Assembly (NCBI RefSeq): GCF_947488985.1
Contig: NZ_CANLBV010000002.1
Span: 1-64,000 of the forward strand
DNA from: an uncultured Vibrio sp.
GTDB taxonomy: Bacteria; Pseudomonadota; Gammaproteobacteria; Enterobacterales; Vibrionaceae
DNA: 64,000 bases
Direction: 5' to 3'
In this document: positions 48,642 to 57,585 of the stretch, in pieces
Layout of the letters: each line of letters starts with the position of its first letter
How positions within the stretch are numbered: the first letter of the stretch is position 1
Position numbers and translations under genes: made by a program
Notes under the pieces: generated by a model
What the model was told of the DNA's origin: nothing
Seen by the model: the letters and a program-made list of their open reading frames with translations, nothing else
The model's database searches: none

Positions 48642-49082
48642 ATGTTTAATAAAATCTTAGTGGTATGTGTAGGTAACATCTGCCGTTCTCCAACGGGAGA
48701 GCGCGTTCTTCAAAACCTGCTTCCAAACAAAGAAGTGGCTTCGGCTGGGATAGCCGCCGAGAAAAGCCGTTTAGTTGGCAAGCCAGCCGATGAAACGGCG
48801 ATTTTAATTGCCGCAGAAAATGGCATTGATGTTGAAAACCATCACGCACAGCAAGTGACGCCACTGCTTTGTGCGCAGTATGACCTGATCTTAGTGATGG
48901 AGAAGGGCCACATGGAAGCGCTGACTCAAATATCACCCGAAGCACGGGGTAAAACCATGCTGTTTGGTCAGTGGATAGGTCAAAAAGACATTCCCGATCC
49001 ACACCGTCAAAGCCGTGAAGCGTTCGAATACGCTTATCAGTTGATCGACGAAGCAGCACAAGCGTGGGCAAAGAAGCTTTAA
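48642..49082 (+). CDS. wzb: Low-molecular-weight protein-tyrosine phosphatase Wzb
   Basis: This 146-residue cytoplasmic phosphatase has the CX5R site VCVGNICRSPTGE (Cys9, Arg15) and the catalytic acid in IPDPHRQSREAFE (about 110-122). It dephosphorylates the Wzc tyrosine tail and thereby controls polymerisation and export. The ATG at 48642 (MFNKILVVCV) is preferred over one five codons earlier. Confidence 0.94.
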   Translation: MFNKILVVCVGNICRSPTGERVLQNLLPNKEVASAGIAAEKSRLVGKPADETAILIAAENGIDVENHHAQQVTPLLCAQYDLILVMEKGHMEALTQISPEARGKTMLFGQWIGQKDIPDPHRQSREAFEYAYQLIDEAAQAWAKKL

Positions 49083-49107
49083 ATACAGCTCAAAGGTAAG
49101 ACGCGTC

Positions 49108-49215
49108 TCTTTTCATTTCTTTTTCTTTCATTTCTTTTTCTTTCTTTTCTTTCATGGAAATAGGCACAGAAATAGCAATAGAAATAGAAATAGAAATAGA
49201 AATAGAAATAACAAC
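49108..49215 (+). repeat. Microsatellite tracts between wzb and wzc
   Basis: Two simple-sequence tracts lie side by side. Pyrimidine units TTTCTTTTTCTTTCA repeat from about 49110 to 49153. A 6-bp GAAATA/AGAAAT series (about eight copies, some interrupted) runs from about 49165 to 49215. They end about 35 bp before the wzc start codon. Confidence 0.88.
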
Positions 49216-49248
49216 AGAAATAGCAATAGTTTAGGAATTCGCAATCTG

Positions 49249-51414
49249 ATGACAACACCACCATCTCAGCAATCACATACAGACAACTCTGATGAGATAG
49301 ATTTAGGGAAACTGCTTGGCATCTTATTGGATGCGAAATGGTTAATTATATTCACGACCTTCGCCTTTGCGGTATTGGGTATCGCGTTTGCGCTGCTTTC
49401 AACGCCGATTTACAAAGCCGATGCGCTGATTCAAATTGAACAGAAAGGCTCTGGTGGCATTTCATCGATGGTCGGTGATATGGGGGATCTGTTCTCTCAG
49501 GAATCATCGACAACAACAGAAGTGGAGATCATCAAATCGCGTATGATCTTGGGCGAAACCGTTGATAAGTTTAACCTCACGACGGTGACATCACCGAGCT
49601 ATGTACCGATTGTCGGTAAGGGGTTTGCCCGCTTAACCGGTGACATCAACCACATCGCAGTAAGCCGTTTTACCTTGCCAAATTATGCGAGCGATTACGG
49701 GCACACGATTCAGATTGTCGATGCCGAACAAGGCACTTACCAGCTGGTTCGTGACGATGAGCGCGTGATCTTGCAAGGCACAGTGGGTGAGCTGGCAACA
49801 GCAGACGATTACAGCGTGTTTGTGGCTGGCTTTGAATCCCATAACGGTTTTGAGTTTTCTATTGCTAAGCAAACTCGATTAGAAGCCATTGAATGGCTGA
49901 AATCGTCGTTGTCTCTGTCTGAGCAAGGCAAGCAAACCGGTATTTTGATGCTAAGTTTTGAGGGCGAAAATAAGCAACAGATCTCTGATATCCTCAATCA
50001 CATTAGCCAGACCTACTTCTTACAAAACGTAAAGCGTAACTCAGCGGAAGCAGAAAAGAGCCTAGGGTTCCTAGAAAGCCACCTGCCAGACATTAAGTCG
50101 GAATTAACCACCTACGAAGACACGCTGAATAATTTTCGTCAAGAAAATGAATCGATTGACCTAGGTTTGGAAGCGCAATCGACCCTAAAGGTTATGGTTG
50201 AGCTTGAAGCGCAATTGAATGAATTGACCTTTAAAGAGAGCGACATTAGCCAGCGCTTTACGCCAGATCACCCAGCTTACAAATCGCTGCTTGATAAACG
50301 TAAAACGTTACTGGGTGAGAAAGAGCGTTTAAACCAGCAAGTACAGAAGCTACCGAAAACGCAGCGTGAAGTATTGCGTATGACGCGTGATGTAGAGGTA
50401 AACCAACAAATTTACATCCAACTGCTGAATAAAATTCAAGAGTTGAGCATTATCAAAGCGGGCACCGTGGGTAACGTTCGTATCCTAGATGACGCTCAAG
50501 CGTATGCTCAAGCAGTGAAACCGAAGAAGCCGTTGATTGTGGTGTTAGCCACGTTGCTGGGTGGCATGCTCAGTGTCGCGTTTGTGTTAGTAAAAGCAGC
50601 GTTCCACCGTGGTGTTGAAAGCCCAGATCAAATTGAACAGATTGGCCTGCCTGTTTACGCAGCGGTACCAAAATCTGATTTGCAGATAGATCTAACTAAC
50701 CGCTTTAAATCGAAGAAGCAGCAAACCAAGGGAACTCAAGCACTGCTTGCAGAATCGAACCCTGCGGACCTTTCGATTGAAGCACTGCGTGGCCTGCGTA
50801 CCAGCTTACACTTCGCGATGCTAGAAGCGAAAAACAACATCTTGATGATCTCTGGCCCTGCGCCAGGCATTGGTAAATCTTTTATCTCAACCAACTTTGC
50901 CGCAGTCGCAGCGAAAACAGGCCAAAAGGTATTGTTGATTGATGCCGATATGCGTAAAGGCTACCTACAAAAAAGCTTTGGTGTGAACTGGGATAATGGC
51001 CTTTCTGATGTATTAAGCAGCAAGCAAGAATTTGCTCAGTCCGTTAAAGCAACAGCGGTAGAGAACCTAGACGTTATTACGCGTGGCCAAGTGCCACCGA
51101 ACCCATCGGAACTGCTGATGCACCCACGCTTTGCAGAGCTTATGGAGTGGGCATCAAAAGAGTATGATTTGGTGATTGTTGATACCCCGCCGATACTTGC
51201 GGTAACCGACCCAAGCATTGTGGGTGCCTTTGCGGGTACCACACTGATGGTTGCGCGTTTCGGCCAAAACACCATTAAAGAGATCGATGTGGCTCGTCAC
51301 CGCTTCGAACAATCGGGCATCGAAGTGAAAGGCGTTATCTTCAACGCCATCGAGAAAAAAGCTTCAAGCTCATACGGTTACTACAACTACTCGTATTCAA
51401 GCGATAAGAAGTAG
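49249..51414 (+). CDS. wzc: Polysaccharide co-polymerase / tyrosine autokinase Wzc
   Basis: This 721-residue inner-membrane protein has an N-terminal Wzz domain (about 15-110, with TM1 at about 30-50). A periplasmic coiled-coil region (about 270-400) and TM2 (about 425-445) follow. The cytoplasmic BY-kinase has Walker A SGPAPGIGKSF (about 535-546), A' LLIDADMRKG and Walker B DLVIVDTPPI. The C-terminal tyrosine cluster is YGYYNYSYSSDKK. It drives polymerisation and export of Wzy-dependent capsule with Wza and is dephosphorylated by Wzb. The RBS AGGA is about 13 bp from the ATG, longer than usual. Confidence 0.95.
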   Translation: MTTPPSQQSHTDNSDEIDLGKLLGILLDAKWLIIFTTFAFAVLGIAFALLSTPIYKADALIQIEQKGSGGISSMVGDMGDLFSQESSTTTEVEIIKSRMILGETVDKFNLTTVTSPSYVPIVGKGFARLTGDINHIAVSRFTLPNYASDYGHTIQIVDAEQGTYQLVRDDERVILQGTVGELATADDYSVFVAGFESHNGFEFSIAKQTRLEAIEWLKSSLSLSEQGKQTGILMLSFEGENKQQISDILNHISQTYFLQNVKRNSAEAEKSLGFLESHLPDIKSELTTYEDTLNNFRQENESIDLGLEAQSTLKVMVELEAQLNELTFKESDISQRFTPDHPAYKSLLDKRKTLLGEKERLNQQVQKLPKTQREVLRMTRDVEVNQQIYIQLLNKIQELSIIKAGTVGNVRILDDAQAYAQAVKPKKPLIVVLATLLGGMLSVAFVLVKAAFHRGVESPDQIEQIGLPVYAAVPKSDLQIDLTNRFKSKKQQTKGTQALLAESNPADLSIEALRGLRTSLHFAMLEAKNNILMISGPAPGIGKSFISTNFAAVAAKTGQKVLLIDADMRKGYLQKSFGVNWDNGLSDVLSSKQEFAQSVKATAVENLDVITRGQVPPNPSELLMHPRFAELMEWASKEYDLVIVDTPPILAVTDPSIVGAFAGTTLMVARFGQNTIKEIDVARHRFEQSGIEVKGVIFNAIEKKASSSYGYYNYSYSSDKK

Positions 51415-51497
51415 AAGCGGACACGGGACACGGGATGCGAGTGGCGAGTAACGAAAAGCGCGCTCTTCGCATCCCGTTTACTCGTCACTCGTATCTG
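51413..51497. repeat. Family B inverted repeat after wzc
   Basis: CGGGATGCGAGTGGCGAGTA (from about 51431) pairs imperfectly with a downstream arm, CGCATCCCGTTTACTCGTCA and the following CTCG. This makes an inverted repeat with a core of CGAAAAGCGCGCTCTT, just after the wzc stop. Confidence 0.65.
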
Positions 51498-51525
51498 TTT
51501 TTCAAGCTCTTCGCTCTTCGTTTCC

Positions 51526-51563
51526 GTCATTCCAGAAGTGAGGAACGAGGTATCTGGAATCTG
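51526..51563 (+). repeat. Dispersed palindromic repeat family A, copy 4
   Basis: It runs GTCATTCCAGAAGTGAGG to GTATCTGGAATCTG, with an 8-bp stem ATTCCAGA/TCTGGAAT. It is identical over 38 bp to the copy at 52041-52078; the two flank the holin gene. Confidence 0.9.
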
Positions 51564-51592
51564 CTCTTCAAGCTTTTCGCATCCCGAATCTT

Positions 51593-51928
51593 CTATTTCT
51601 TAACCACACCACCCGTTAAATACAAACCAATTGCCGCTAACACCGGATAGCCAAACGCCTCATTGGTCATTTCCCCCAACGGCTTCCAATCGTAGCCGTG
51701 CATACAACCCAAGATCACCATTACATGCAGTGCCACATAAGGGATGGTGAACAACAACACAATGTAGCGTTGGACTAACTTAAAAGGTTCATACGCTTTA
51801 AGCAGTGCCAGTTTGTGCTTCGCTTTTTCTTCATCAGTAAAAAACATCGCATCTCCTGTGTTGGTGAGTGCATCTAACCCTTTGTTAATGGAGGACTGGC
51901 TCCCGAATATTCTTCCGAACAATGTCAT
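51593..51928 (-). CDS. Phage-type 3TM holin
   Basis: This 111-residue protein has an N-terminal amphipathic stretch and hydrophobic segments at about 53-73 and 92-108, plus polar connectors, resembling the Holin_3TM group (GTA/prophage holins). Holins permeabilise the inner membrane to release endolysin. The endolysin gene at 52091-52768 lies immediately upstream on the same strand. Two identical family A repeats flank it. It is out of place between wzc and the rml genes, implying phage-derived DNA. Confidence 0.78.
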   Translation of the reverse strand: MTLFGRIFGSQSSINKGLDALTNTGDAMFFTDEEKAKHKLALLKAYEPFKLVQRYIVLLFTIPYVALHVMVILGCMHGYDWKPLGEMTNEAFGYPVLAAIGLYLTGGVVKK

Positions 51929-52040
51929 ACTGCTCCTTGGTTTATTGATTGGTTTTGACTGTCTAACCTTATTTGCCTAACCCCTAGCTATCTAACCTTT
52001 AGTTGTCTTCCCTCCTTCGATACTCACCACTCGCGACTCC

Positions 52041-52078
52041 GTCATTCCAGAAGTGAGGAACGAGGTATCTGGAATCTG
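52041..52078 (+). repeat. Dispersed palindromic repeat family A, copy 5
   Basis: It is identical to 51526-51563 over all 38 bases. It lies between the holin and endolysin genes. Confidence 0.9.
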
Positions 52079-52090
52079 CTCTTCCCGCTC

Positions 52091-52768
52091 TTACTCTCTT
52101 AACTTCATCACCGGACACGCCTTATTCACGCCCCAATCTTTATGCCCCTTCACATTCTCATCTGAAATCAAGAACTGCTCTTGCAAGGCGGACACCAAAC
52201 TAAACAGCGCCTTACGCTGTGCAAGTGTGAAGTTATCTTCTGGTTGCAGATCGGAATTACAGCCACCGACGATACAAACGCCAATATTGCCCTTGTTGTG
52301 CCCTTTCACATGCGCGCCGGTTTGCGACAGCGGCCTGCCAATGGCGACATCCCCATTGCGATGAATCACAAAGTGGTACCCCACATCGCGCCAGCCTCTC
52401 TCTTTATGCCATCGGCGAATCTCGGCGACGCCAATATCTTGGTCCGGCGGCGTGGCGCTGCAATGCACCGTAATAAAAGAGTATGGCGGGCAATGAGGTA
52501 AGCGGAGTAAAACCGAAACCAGGCTAAAGGAATAGGGCGCGAGCGAAAAACAAGGATCTAACGACGGGATAAACGTCAACTTGTCCGCTTGTTGTTTCGG
52601 TTTTGCCTGTTGTTGTGAAGAGTGTTGCTCTTCCGTGTCGACCTCCTCTTGCGAGTTAGCTTGCTCTTCCGTACAAGCCTGTTCTTCCGTATAAGCCTGC
52701 TCTGGCAAAGCAGACGCGTCTAATGGTTGCTGTGGAACTCGATCAGTTGCTGGTGGAGTGTTTGACAA
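52091..52768 (-). CDS. Phage endolysin, N-acetylmuramoyl-L-alanine amidase (T7 lysozyme type)
   Basis: This is a 225-residue protein. The C-terminal Amidase_2 domain (about 98-222) has the zinc ligands H102 (FITVHCSAT), H209 (VKGHKDWG) and C218 (KACPV), with GYHFVIHRNGD near 130-140. The first 95 residues are atypical: a linker with five 6-residue units (AYTEEQ, ACTEEQ and variants) and then a hydrophobic stretch. A shorter protein starting near the amidase domain would be the usual size. It overlaps the next upstream gene by about 49 bp. Confidence 0.85.
   Translation of the reverse strand: MSNTPPATDRVPQQPLDASALPEQAYTEEQACTEEQANSQEEVDTEEQHSSQQQAKPKQQADKLTFIPSLDPCFSLAPYSFSLVSVLLRLPHCPPYSFITVHCSATPPDQDIGVAEIRRWHKERGWRDVGYHFVIHRNGDVAIGRPLSQTGAHVKGHNKGNIGVCIVGGCNSDLQPEDNFTLAQRKALFSLVSALQEQFLISDENVKGHKDWGVNKACPVMKLRE
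52607..52696 (-). repeat. 18-bp in-frame tandem repeat, 5 units, in the endolysin gene
   Basis: Five consecutive 18-bp units encode AYTEEQ, ACTEEQ, ANSQEE, VDTEEQ and HSSQQQ. They lie in the N-terminal extension before the amidase domain. Confidence 0.85.
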
Positions 52769-53223
52769 AATAAATCCTCTTGTTGTTGTAACCAGGTGAC
52801 GAAAAACGTTGATAACGCATCTTTTAAATCAGGGTGTAATGCGATCTGTTGTCGCAAACTCTCTCCGACGGCTTTTGCATAACCTGAGTGGTAACCGACA
52901 TAACGTAAATACATCACGCAATAACCCAGTGGCTGACTACGCCGCGCTCGGCTGAGCATCCAGCAAATATCCTCATAGCTGGGGTCTTCAAAACGAGCAC
53001 CTTCAAAGCCAGGCGCTTCGAAGGCTGGCTCATCACAAAACAGTGTTTGCTTATCACATACCCAGGGCTGCTCATCACAAAACAGTGTTTGCTTATCACA
53101 TAACACTGGTTGCTCATCACATAACCACGGTCGGTGTGATTGATTGAGGGAGCGAGCATGGCACTCGATGCTCGCCATACCGGGTTGATACGCTGAAATA
53201 AAAAGAGAAACAATCGCCTTCAT
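52720..53223 (-). CDS. Hypothetical protein with Cys-Asp repeats, phage-like region
   Basis: I do not recognise this 167-residue protein. Its N-terminal half contains about five 7-residue units (LCDEQPV, LCDKQTL, FCDEQPW, VCDKQTL, FCDEPAF) and then FEAPGFEGARFEDPSYED. The C-terminal half (about 85-160) looks globular (DICWMLSRARRSQPLG, YVGYHSGYAKAVGESL). It overlaps the endolysin start by about 49 bp, so it belongs to the same unit. The repeat part may be an expansion within an otherwise ordinary small protein. Confidence 0.6.
   Translation of the reverse strand: MKAIVSLFISAYQPGMASIECHARSLNQSHRPWLCDEQPVLCDKQTLFCDEQPWVCDKQTLFCDEPAFEAPGFEGARFEDPSYEDICWMLSRARRSQPLGYCVMYLRYVGYHSGYAKAVGESLRQQIALHPDLKDALSTFFVTWLQQQEDLFCQTLHQQLIEFHSNH
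53028..53127 (-). repeat. 21-bp in-frame tandem repeat, about 5 units
   Basis: Alternating units such as CTCATCACAAAACAGTGTTTG and TTATCACATAACACTGGTTG (plus-strand reading) encode the CD[E/K]Q heptads. Ends are approximate. Confidence 0.8.
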
Positions 53224-53541
53224 TCATCACCTTATTGCTGTATGGGGAGGGCAATGTACTTCGAGAATCTGGATTGGGGGTGGCGGTAATAACGTGAAAA
53301 TGGAGGAACACAGAAAAGTGAGAGGTGCTTCGAAGGTTATCATCCTAATTAATACTCTTGTTGCATAACAGTGAGAACACATAGGAAAAACACTTCTTGT
53401 TACTTTTGATCTTGCCTCATCTTCGCCCCCAAAGTACCAAAAGGTGTTGTTAATGCTTTTTTATCAATGGTTATGCATATCTAAGCGATTTATAGCGAGA
53501 ACCATGCAGATAGGCAGATCAATTAATAAGGAGCGTTATTC
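53224..53541. other. Divergent intergenic region in the phage-like insert
   Basis: These 318 bp lie between the divergent unknown gene (minus) and the winged-helix gene (plus). No gene is seen. The only clear signal is AAGGAGCG just before the ATG at 53542. Confidence 0.5.
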
Positions 53542-54765
53542 ATGTGTGTTTCCCTCATTCTTTCTTTCATCCCATTAAAAACCGGTTCGCCAATCAGTAA
53601 GTTGGTGTTATTAAAATTGGCCGATAACGCAGACGCGCGTGGCGTGTGCTTTCCTTCCCTAAATTACTTAGCGCAATATTGTGAGGTGTCGGTAAGAACC
53701 GTTAAACGACACGTTAACGAGTTAGAAAGACAAGGGTTTGTGAAGCGGATAAAGCGGTTTGATGATTCAGGGCGTCAGCGCAGCAATCTGTATCAGCTAC
53801 GCTTGCCCAATGGTTGCCACATTGAACAAAACGACCTAGATCAAACCGACTTACCGCCCGTTTTACCAAATTACGCCCCGAAAGCGAGTCATACTCAGAA
53901 AACAGGTCATACACAGAAAACCGAACATCCAGACACCCACCTAGGTGACACAGCGACCAACACGGAGAGTGATCACCTGTCACACATAATCTTTCATAAA
54001 GAACATAAAACAGGCATTCCTGTTGAAACCAACCCTGTCGTTGAAACAGAAAAGACACTTGAAGCCGTCCCATCTATTGAAGCAGAGCCGTCTCTTGAAG
54101 CTGAGCTGTCTCTTAAATCAGAGCGGTCTCTTGAAGCTGAACCACCTCTTGAAGTTGAGTCGCCTCTTGAAGCAGGCCGAACCGGTGAGAAAGCGCTTGC
54201 GACACCTCCTGCCAACGGTGCAAAACCAACAAGCCAACAGAACGAGGCCGTGATTCACCTGATCACCAAAGAAGGTAACGCGCCTATTTACCACGAGTTC
54301 TACAAAATCTTAGAACGCACCTACCCAAAGCTCGATGTGCTGCAAGAATTGCATGCCATGCAAACGTGGCTGTACATCAACCCCGACAAGCGCAAGCCTT
54401 TTGAGCACATTGGCCACTTTGTGAATGGTTGGCTAAGAAGAAGCGCCAAAGCCAAAACCCAAGCCCAAACCAAAGTCAACGCCCAAACCAAGACCAAGCA
54501 GGGGGCATCACCCGCCTTTAAACAAACAGGGACGAGTAAACCCGTCAGCGCTTCTGCATCCGCCAAATCTTCCAAGGCGGCCGAATCAAGAGCAACAGCG
54601 AACCCCAAACCGGTTACCAAGCCAGTGGAGTCACAGCAACCGACTCTGGTCGCTCAGGCCCTAGCGGACTACAAAGCCAAAAGCACCATTAACCCGTTTG
54701 AAGCGCGCATCAAGGCCCTAGTGCAAGCCAAATCAGATCACAAGCCAAAACAGATTAAAAGCTAA
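53542..54765 (+). CDS. Winged-helix replication-type protein of phage or plasmid origin
   Basis: This is a 407-residue protein. The N-terminal 90 residues form an HTH_36-type winged helix (VLLKLADNADARGVCFPSLN then YLAQYCEVSVRTVKRHVNEL) as in phage or plasmid replication initiators. The middle (about 178-213) is six 6-residue Ser-Leu-Glu repeats. A conserved-looking helical stretch (about 233-300; YHEFYKILERTYPKLDVLQE) is followed by a Lys/Ala/Thr-rich tail. RBS AAGGAG. It is probably a replication or regulatory gene of the element that also carries the holin and endolysin. Confidence 0.72.
   Translation: MCVSLILSFIPLKTGSPISKLVLLKLADNADARGVCFPSLNYLAQYCEVSVRTVKRHVNELERQGFVKRIKRFDDSGRQRSNLYQLRLPNGCHIEQNDLDQTDLPPVLPNYAPKASHTQKTGHTQKTEHPDTHLGDTATNTESDHLSHIIFHKEHKTGIPVETNPVVETEKTLEAVPSIEAEPSLEAELSLKSERSLEAEPPLEVESPLEAGRTGEKALATPPANGAKPTSQQNEAVIHLITKEGNAPIYHEFYKILERTYPKLDVLQELHAMQTWLYINPDKRKPFEHIGHFVNGWLRRSAKAKTQAQTKVNAQTKTKQGASPAFKQTGTSKPVSASASAKSSKAAESRATANPKPVTKPVESQQPTLVAQALADYKAKSTINPFEARIKALVQAKSDHKPKQIKS
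54073..54180 (+). repeat. 18-bp in-frame tandem repeat, 6 units
   Basis: Six units of TCTCTTGAAGCTGAGCTG type encode [S/P]-[L/I]-[E/K]-[A/V/S]-E/G-x. They separate the winged helix from the C-terminal part of the protein. Confidence 0.88.
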
Positions 54766-54831
54766 GGCAAACCAAAGCGAACACAGACAAAAAACGTCAA
54801 GAGACAAAAGTAGAATTAGGGAGAGGGCAAC

Positions 54832-55152
54832 ATGGACGATAACCGCCTAAAAAAACTAACAACGGAAGAAAAAGCCACCATTTTGGCAAAAGAGATAGCG
54901 CGAGTAGAAGGGCGGATTGGCGAGTTTTTGACTTTGCTGGTTAACCATTACCCACAAGGGCTAACACGCACAGAAATTAAAGAACTTTTGCTGGTAAACA
55001 ACAACCCAAGCTTTGTCTCGTTATATCGAAACGGCAATATTTTCATTGATATAGAAAAGCGCTATTGCGAGACAGCACAAGAAAACCGTTACTTCATAGG
55101 CACCCAGTTCCTGCACGATGTACAATGCGTGCGGTGGGTCAACGCTTTGTAA
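54832..55152 (+). CDS. Hypothetical protein, phage-like region
   Basis: This 106-residue protein is not recognised. It has a charged N-terminal helix (about 1-35) and a middle that could be a helix-turn-helix (TRTEIKELLLVNNNPSFVSL, about 45-64), then a mixed C-terminus. AGAGGG precedes the ATG. It follows the winged-helix gene by 66 bp and probably belongs to the same unit. It is the last gene before the ops-containing leader. Confidence 0.6.
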   Translation: MDDNRLKKLTTEEKATILAKEIARVEGRIGEFLTLLVNHYPQGLTRTEIKELLLVNNNPSFVSLYRNGNIFIDIEKRYCETAQENRYFIGTQFLHDVQCVRWVNAL

Positions 55153-55600
55153 AGTTCGAGTCACGCAGAGCAGTTTTCAAATTGGTTAATATGCACTTAT
55201 TTTGCTAAAATATATCGCAAATTAGAAATCGTAAGCAAAACGCATAAAAGCGAACAACTTGTTACTATTGCCTTTAGGAGCCAAACCTAAGGGCGGTAGC
55301 GTACCCAAATGCGAGAGCGGCAAGTAAGTAGGCCGCAAGTGAGTCGTTAGCAAGTCAAAAGCGCTACAACTCACAAGCCACTGAAAGGCTGCTTTTGGCG
55401 GCCTATTGAGGCGGTTTTGAAAAAGTCAGCAAAATCTAGGTTTTATAAGGGATGGTTGAAAATAGACTGTCTCAAAATGAATAAAAAATGTCTCAGTGGC
55501 CTAATATTGACAGATAAATATTTGTGAAGTTAAGCCTCTAAAATTCTATACATATTCACGTTCGTGAGTTGTCCTAAACCGTATACTGAAAGAGAAAACT
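55153..55600 (+). promoter_or_regulatory. Long leader region of the rml/wzx/wzy cluster
   Basis: These 448 bp contain no gene. They include the ops element at 55292-55302 and, nearer rmlB, AT-rich sequence with a TTGACA (55507-55512) lacking a well-placed -10. A long untranslated leader with ops is typical of RfaH-controlled surface polysaccharide operons. Confidence 0.7.
55292..55302 (+). promoter_or_regulatory. ops element (JUMPstart core), RfaH recruitment site
   Basis: GGCGGTAGCGT matches the ops core GGCGGTAGnnT exactly. It lies about 300 bp before rmlB, in the correct orientation, with a CCTTTAGG/CCTAAGG hairpin just upstream. In Enterobacteria and Vibrio, ops pauses RNA polymerase and loads RfaH, allowing long operons to be fully transcribed. 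Confidence 0.88.
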
Positions 55601-56698
55601 ATGAAGATCCTCGTCACTGGTGGTGCTGGCTTTATCGGCTCTGCTGTCATTCGTCATATCATCAAGAACACATCTGACAGCGTGGTCAACGTTGATAAGC
55701 TCACTTACGCAGGTAATTTAGAATCTCTTATCGAAGTGGATTCGAGCGAACGTTACTCGTTTGAGCAAGTGGATATTTGCAATCGTTCAGAGCTTGACCG
55801 AGTGTTCGCAGAGCACAAACCAGATGCAGTCATGCACCTAGCGGCTGAATCTCATGTTGACCGTTCAATCACTGGCCCAGCGGCGTTTATTGAAACCAAT
55901 ATTGTTGGTACCTACACCCTACTTGAAGCAACTCGCGAGTATTGGAATACGCTTGAAGAAGGTGCAAAATCAGAGTTTCGTTTCCATCATATTTCGACTG
56001 ATGAAGTGTATGGCGACCTTCCACATCCTGATGAAGTTCCAGAAGGCGCAGCGCTACCAATGTTCTTGGAAACAACCTCGTATGAGCCATCAAGCCCATA
56101 CTCGGCATCAAAAGCATCGAGCGATCACCTAGTGCGTGCATGGCTGCGTACTTATGGTCTGCCAACTATGGTGACCAACTGCTCAAATAACTACGGCCCT
56201 TACCACTTTCCTGAAAAATTGATCCCATTAGTGATTCTTAATGCTTTAGAGGGTAAAGAGCTTCCTATCTACGGGAAAGGCGACCAAATCCGTGACTGGC
56301 TATTTGTCGAAGATCACGCTCGCGCACTCTACAAGGTAGTAACCGAAGGCAAAGTAGGTGAGACCTACAACATCGGTGGCCACAACGAGAAGAGAAACCT
56401 CGAAGTCGTCAATACGATTTGTGACATCCTAGATGCGCTAGTCCCGAAAGAGTCAGCGTATGCAGAGCAAATTACGTACGTTCAAGATCGCCCTGGTCAC
56501 GATCGTCGTTACGCGATTGACTCAAGCAAAATGCAGCGAGAGCTAAATTGGACACCTGAAGAAACGTTTGAAACCGGCCTTCGTAAAACAGTGCAATGGT
56601 ATTTAGATAACTCGATATGGTGCCAAAATGTGCAAGATGGTAGTTACCAACGTGAGCGTTTAGGTGTTGAGTCAACGGAAACTAAGGAAAGTGAATAA
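55601..56698 (+). CDS. rfbB: dTDP-glucose 4,6-dehydratase
   Basis: RmlB catalyses the second step of dTDP-L-rhamnose synthesis. The 365-residue SDR protein has [16 protein letters not shown], the active-site region [14 protein letters not shown] (Asp-Glu pair), [12 protein letters not shown] (YxxxK) and [15 protein letters not shown]. It is full length and is the first gene of the rmlBADC block after the ops leader. It overlaps rfbA by one base (TAATG). Confidence 0.97.
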   Translation: MKILVTGGAGFIGSAVIRHIIKNTSDSVVNVDKLTYAGNLESLIEVDSSERYSFEQVDICNRSELDRVFAEHKPDAVMHLAAESHVDRSITGPAAFIETNIVGTYTLLEATREYWNTLEEGAKSEFRFHHISTDEVYGDLPHPDEVPEGAALPMFLETTSYEPSSPYSASKASSDHLVRAWLRTYGLPTMVTNCSNNYGPYHFPEKLIPLVILNALEGKELPIYGKGDQIRDWLFVEDHARALYKVVTEGKVGETYNIGGHNEKRNLEVVNTICDILDALVPKESAYAEQITYVQDRPGHDRRYAIDSSKMQRELNWTPEETFETGLRKTVQWYLDNSIWCQNVQDGSYQRERLGVESTETKESE

Positions 56699-57585
56699 TG
56701 AAAGGGATCGTTCTTGCTGGTGGCTCTGGCACACGTTTATACCCATTAACTCGTGGCGTATCTAAGCAGCTATTGCCGATTTACGATAAGCCGATGGTGT
56801 TTTACCCGATCTCGACATTAATGCTTGCGGGCATTAAAGATATTTTGATTATCACCACACCTGAAGATAATGCTGGATTTCAACGCCTACTAGGTGATGG
56901 CTCTGATTTTGGTATTAACCTTGAGTATGCGATTCAGCCAAGCCCAGATGGCTTAGCACAAGCGTTTATTATCGGTGAAGAGTTCATTGGTGATGACAGC
57001 GTGTGTTTGGTGCTGGGTGATAATATATTCTATGGTCAATCTTTTTCTAAAACACTACAAAGTGCTGCTTCAAAAGAGTCTGGCGCTACTGTTTTCGGTT
57101 ATCAAGTCAAAGACCCAGAGCGTTTTGGTGTGGTTGAATTTGATAAAGACATGAAGGCCGTTTCAATTGAAGAAAAACCAGAAGTACCAAGGTCCAACTA
57201 TGCAGTAACTGGCTTGTATTTCTATGATAACCGCGTGGTGGAAATGGCTAAGCAAGTGAAGCCATCTCATCGTGGAGAACTCGAAATTACCACACTCAAT
57301 GAAATGTACCTCAATGATGGTTCTCTGAATGTGGAATTGTTAGGTCGTGGTTTCGCTTGGTTAGATACCGGTACGCATGAAAGTTTGCACGAAGCCTCTT
57401 CGTTTGTGCAAACGATTGAAAATGTTCAAGGCTTGAAAGTTGCTTGTTTAGAAGAAATCGCATGGCGTAACGGTTGGCTGAGCGATGAGCAAGTTCTAAC
57501 TCTAGCTAAACCAATGACGAAGAACGAGTACGGCCAGTACTTGACTCGTTTAGTGACTGACGCTCAGAACAAGGCGATAAAATGA
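56698..57585 (+). CDS. rfbA: Glucose-1-phosphate thymidylyltransferase
   Basis: RmlA makes dTDP-glucose, the first step of the pathway. The 295-residue protein has [46 protein letters not shown] and [14 protein letters not shown]. It overlaps both rfbB and rfbD, so the genes are translationally coupled. Confidence 0.97.
   Translation: MKGIVLAGGSGTRLYPLTRGVSKQLLPIYDKPMVFYPISTLMLAGIKDILIITTPEDNAGFQRLLGDGSDFGINLEYAIQPSPDGLAQAFIIGEEFIGDDSVCLVLGDNIFYGQSFSKTLQSAASKESGATVFGYQVKDPERFGVVEFDKDMKAVSIEEKPEVPRSNYAVTGLYFYDNRVVEMAKQVKPSHRGELEITTLNEMYLNDGSLNVELLGRGFAWLDTGTHESLHEASSFVQTIENVQGLKVACLEEIAWRNGWLSDEQVLTLAKPMTKNEYGQYLTRLVTDAQNKAIK

Noticed and set aside
48646-49071. Minus-strand frame opposite wzb
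   Set aside because: It mirrors wzb exactly, and the wzb motifs are unambiguous.
54023-54253. Short frame over the 18-bp repeat region in another phase
   Set aside because: It exists only because an 18-bp repeat keeps all frames open; no start signal or domain.
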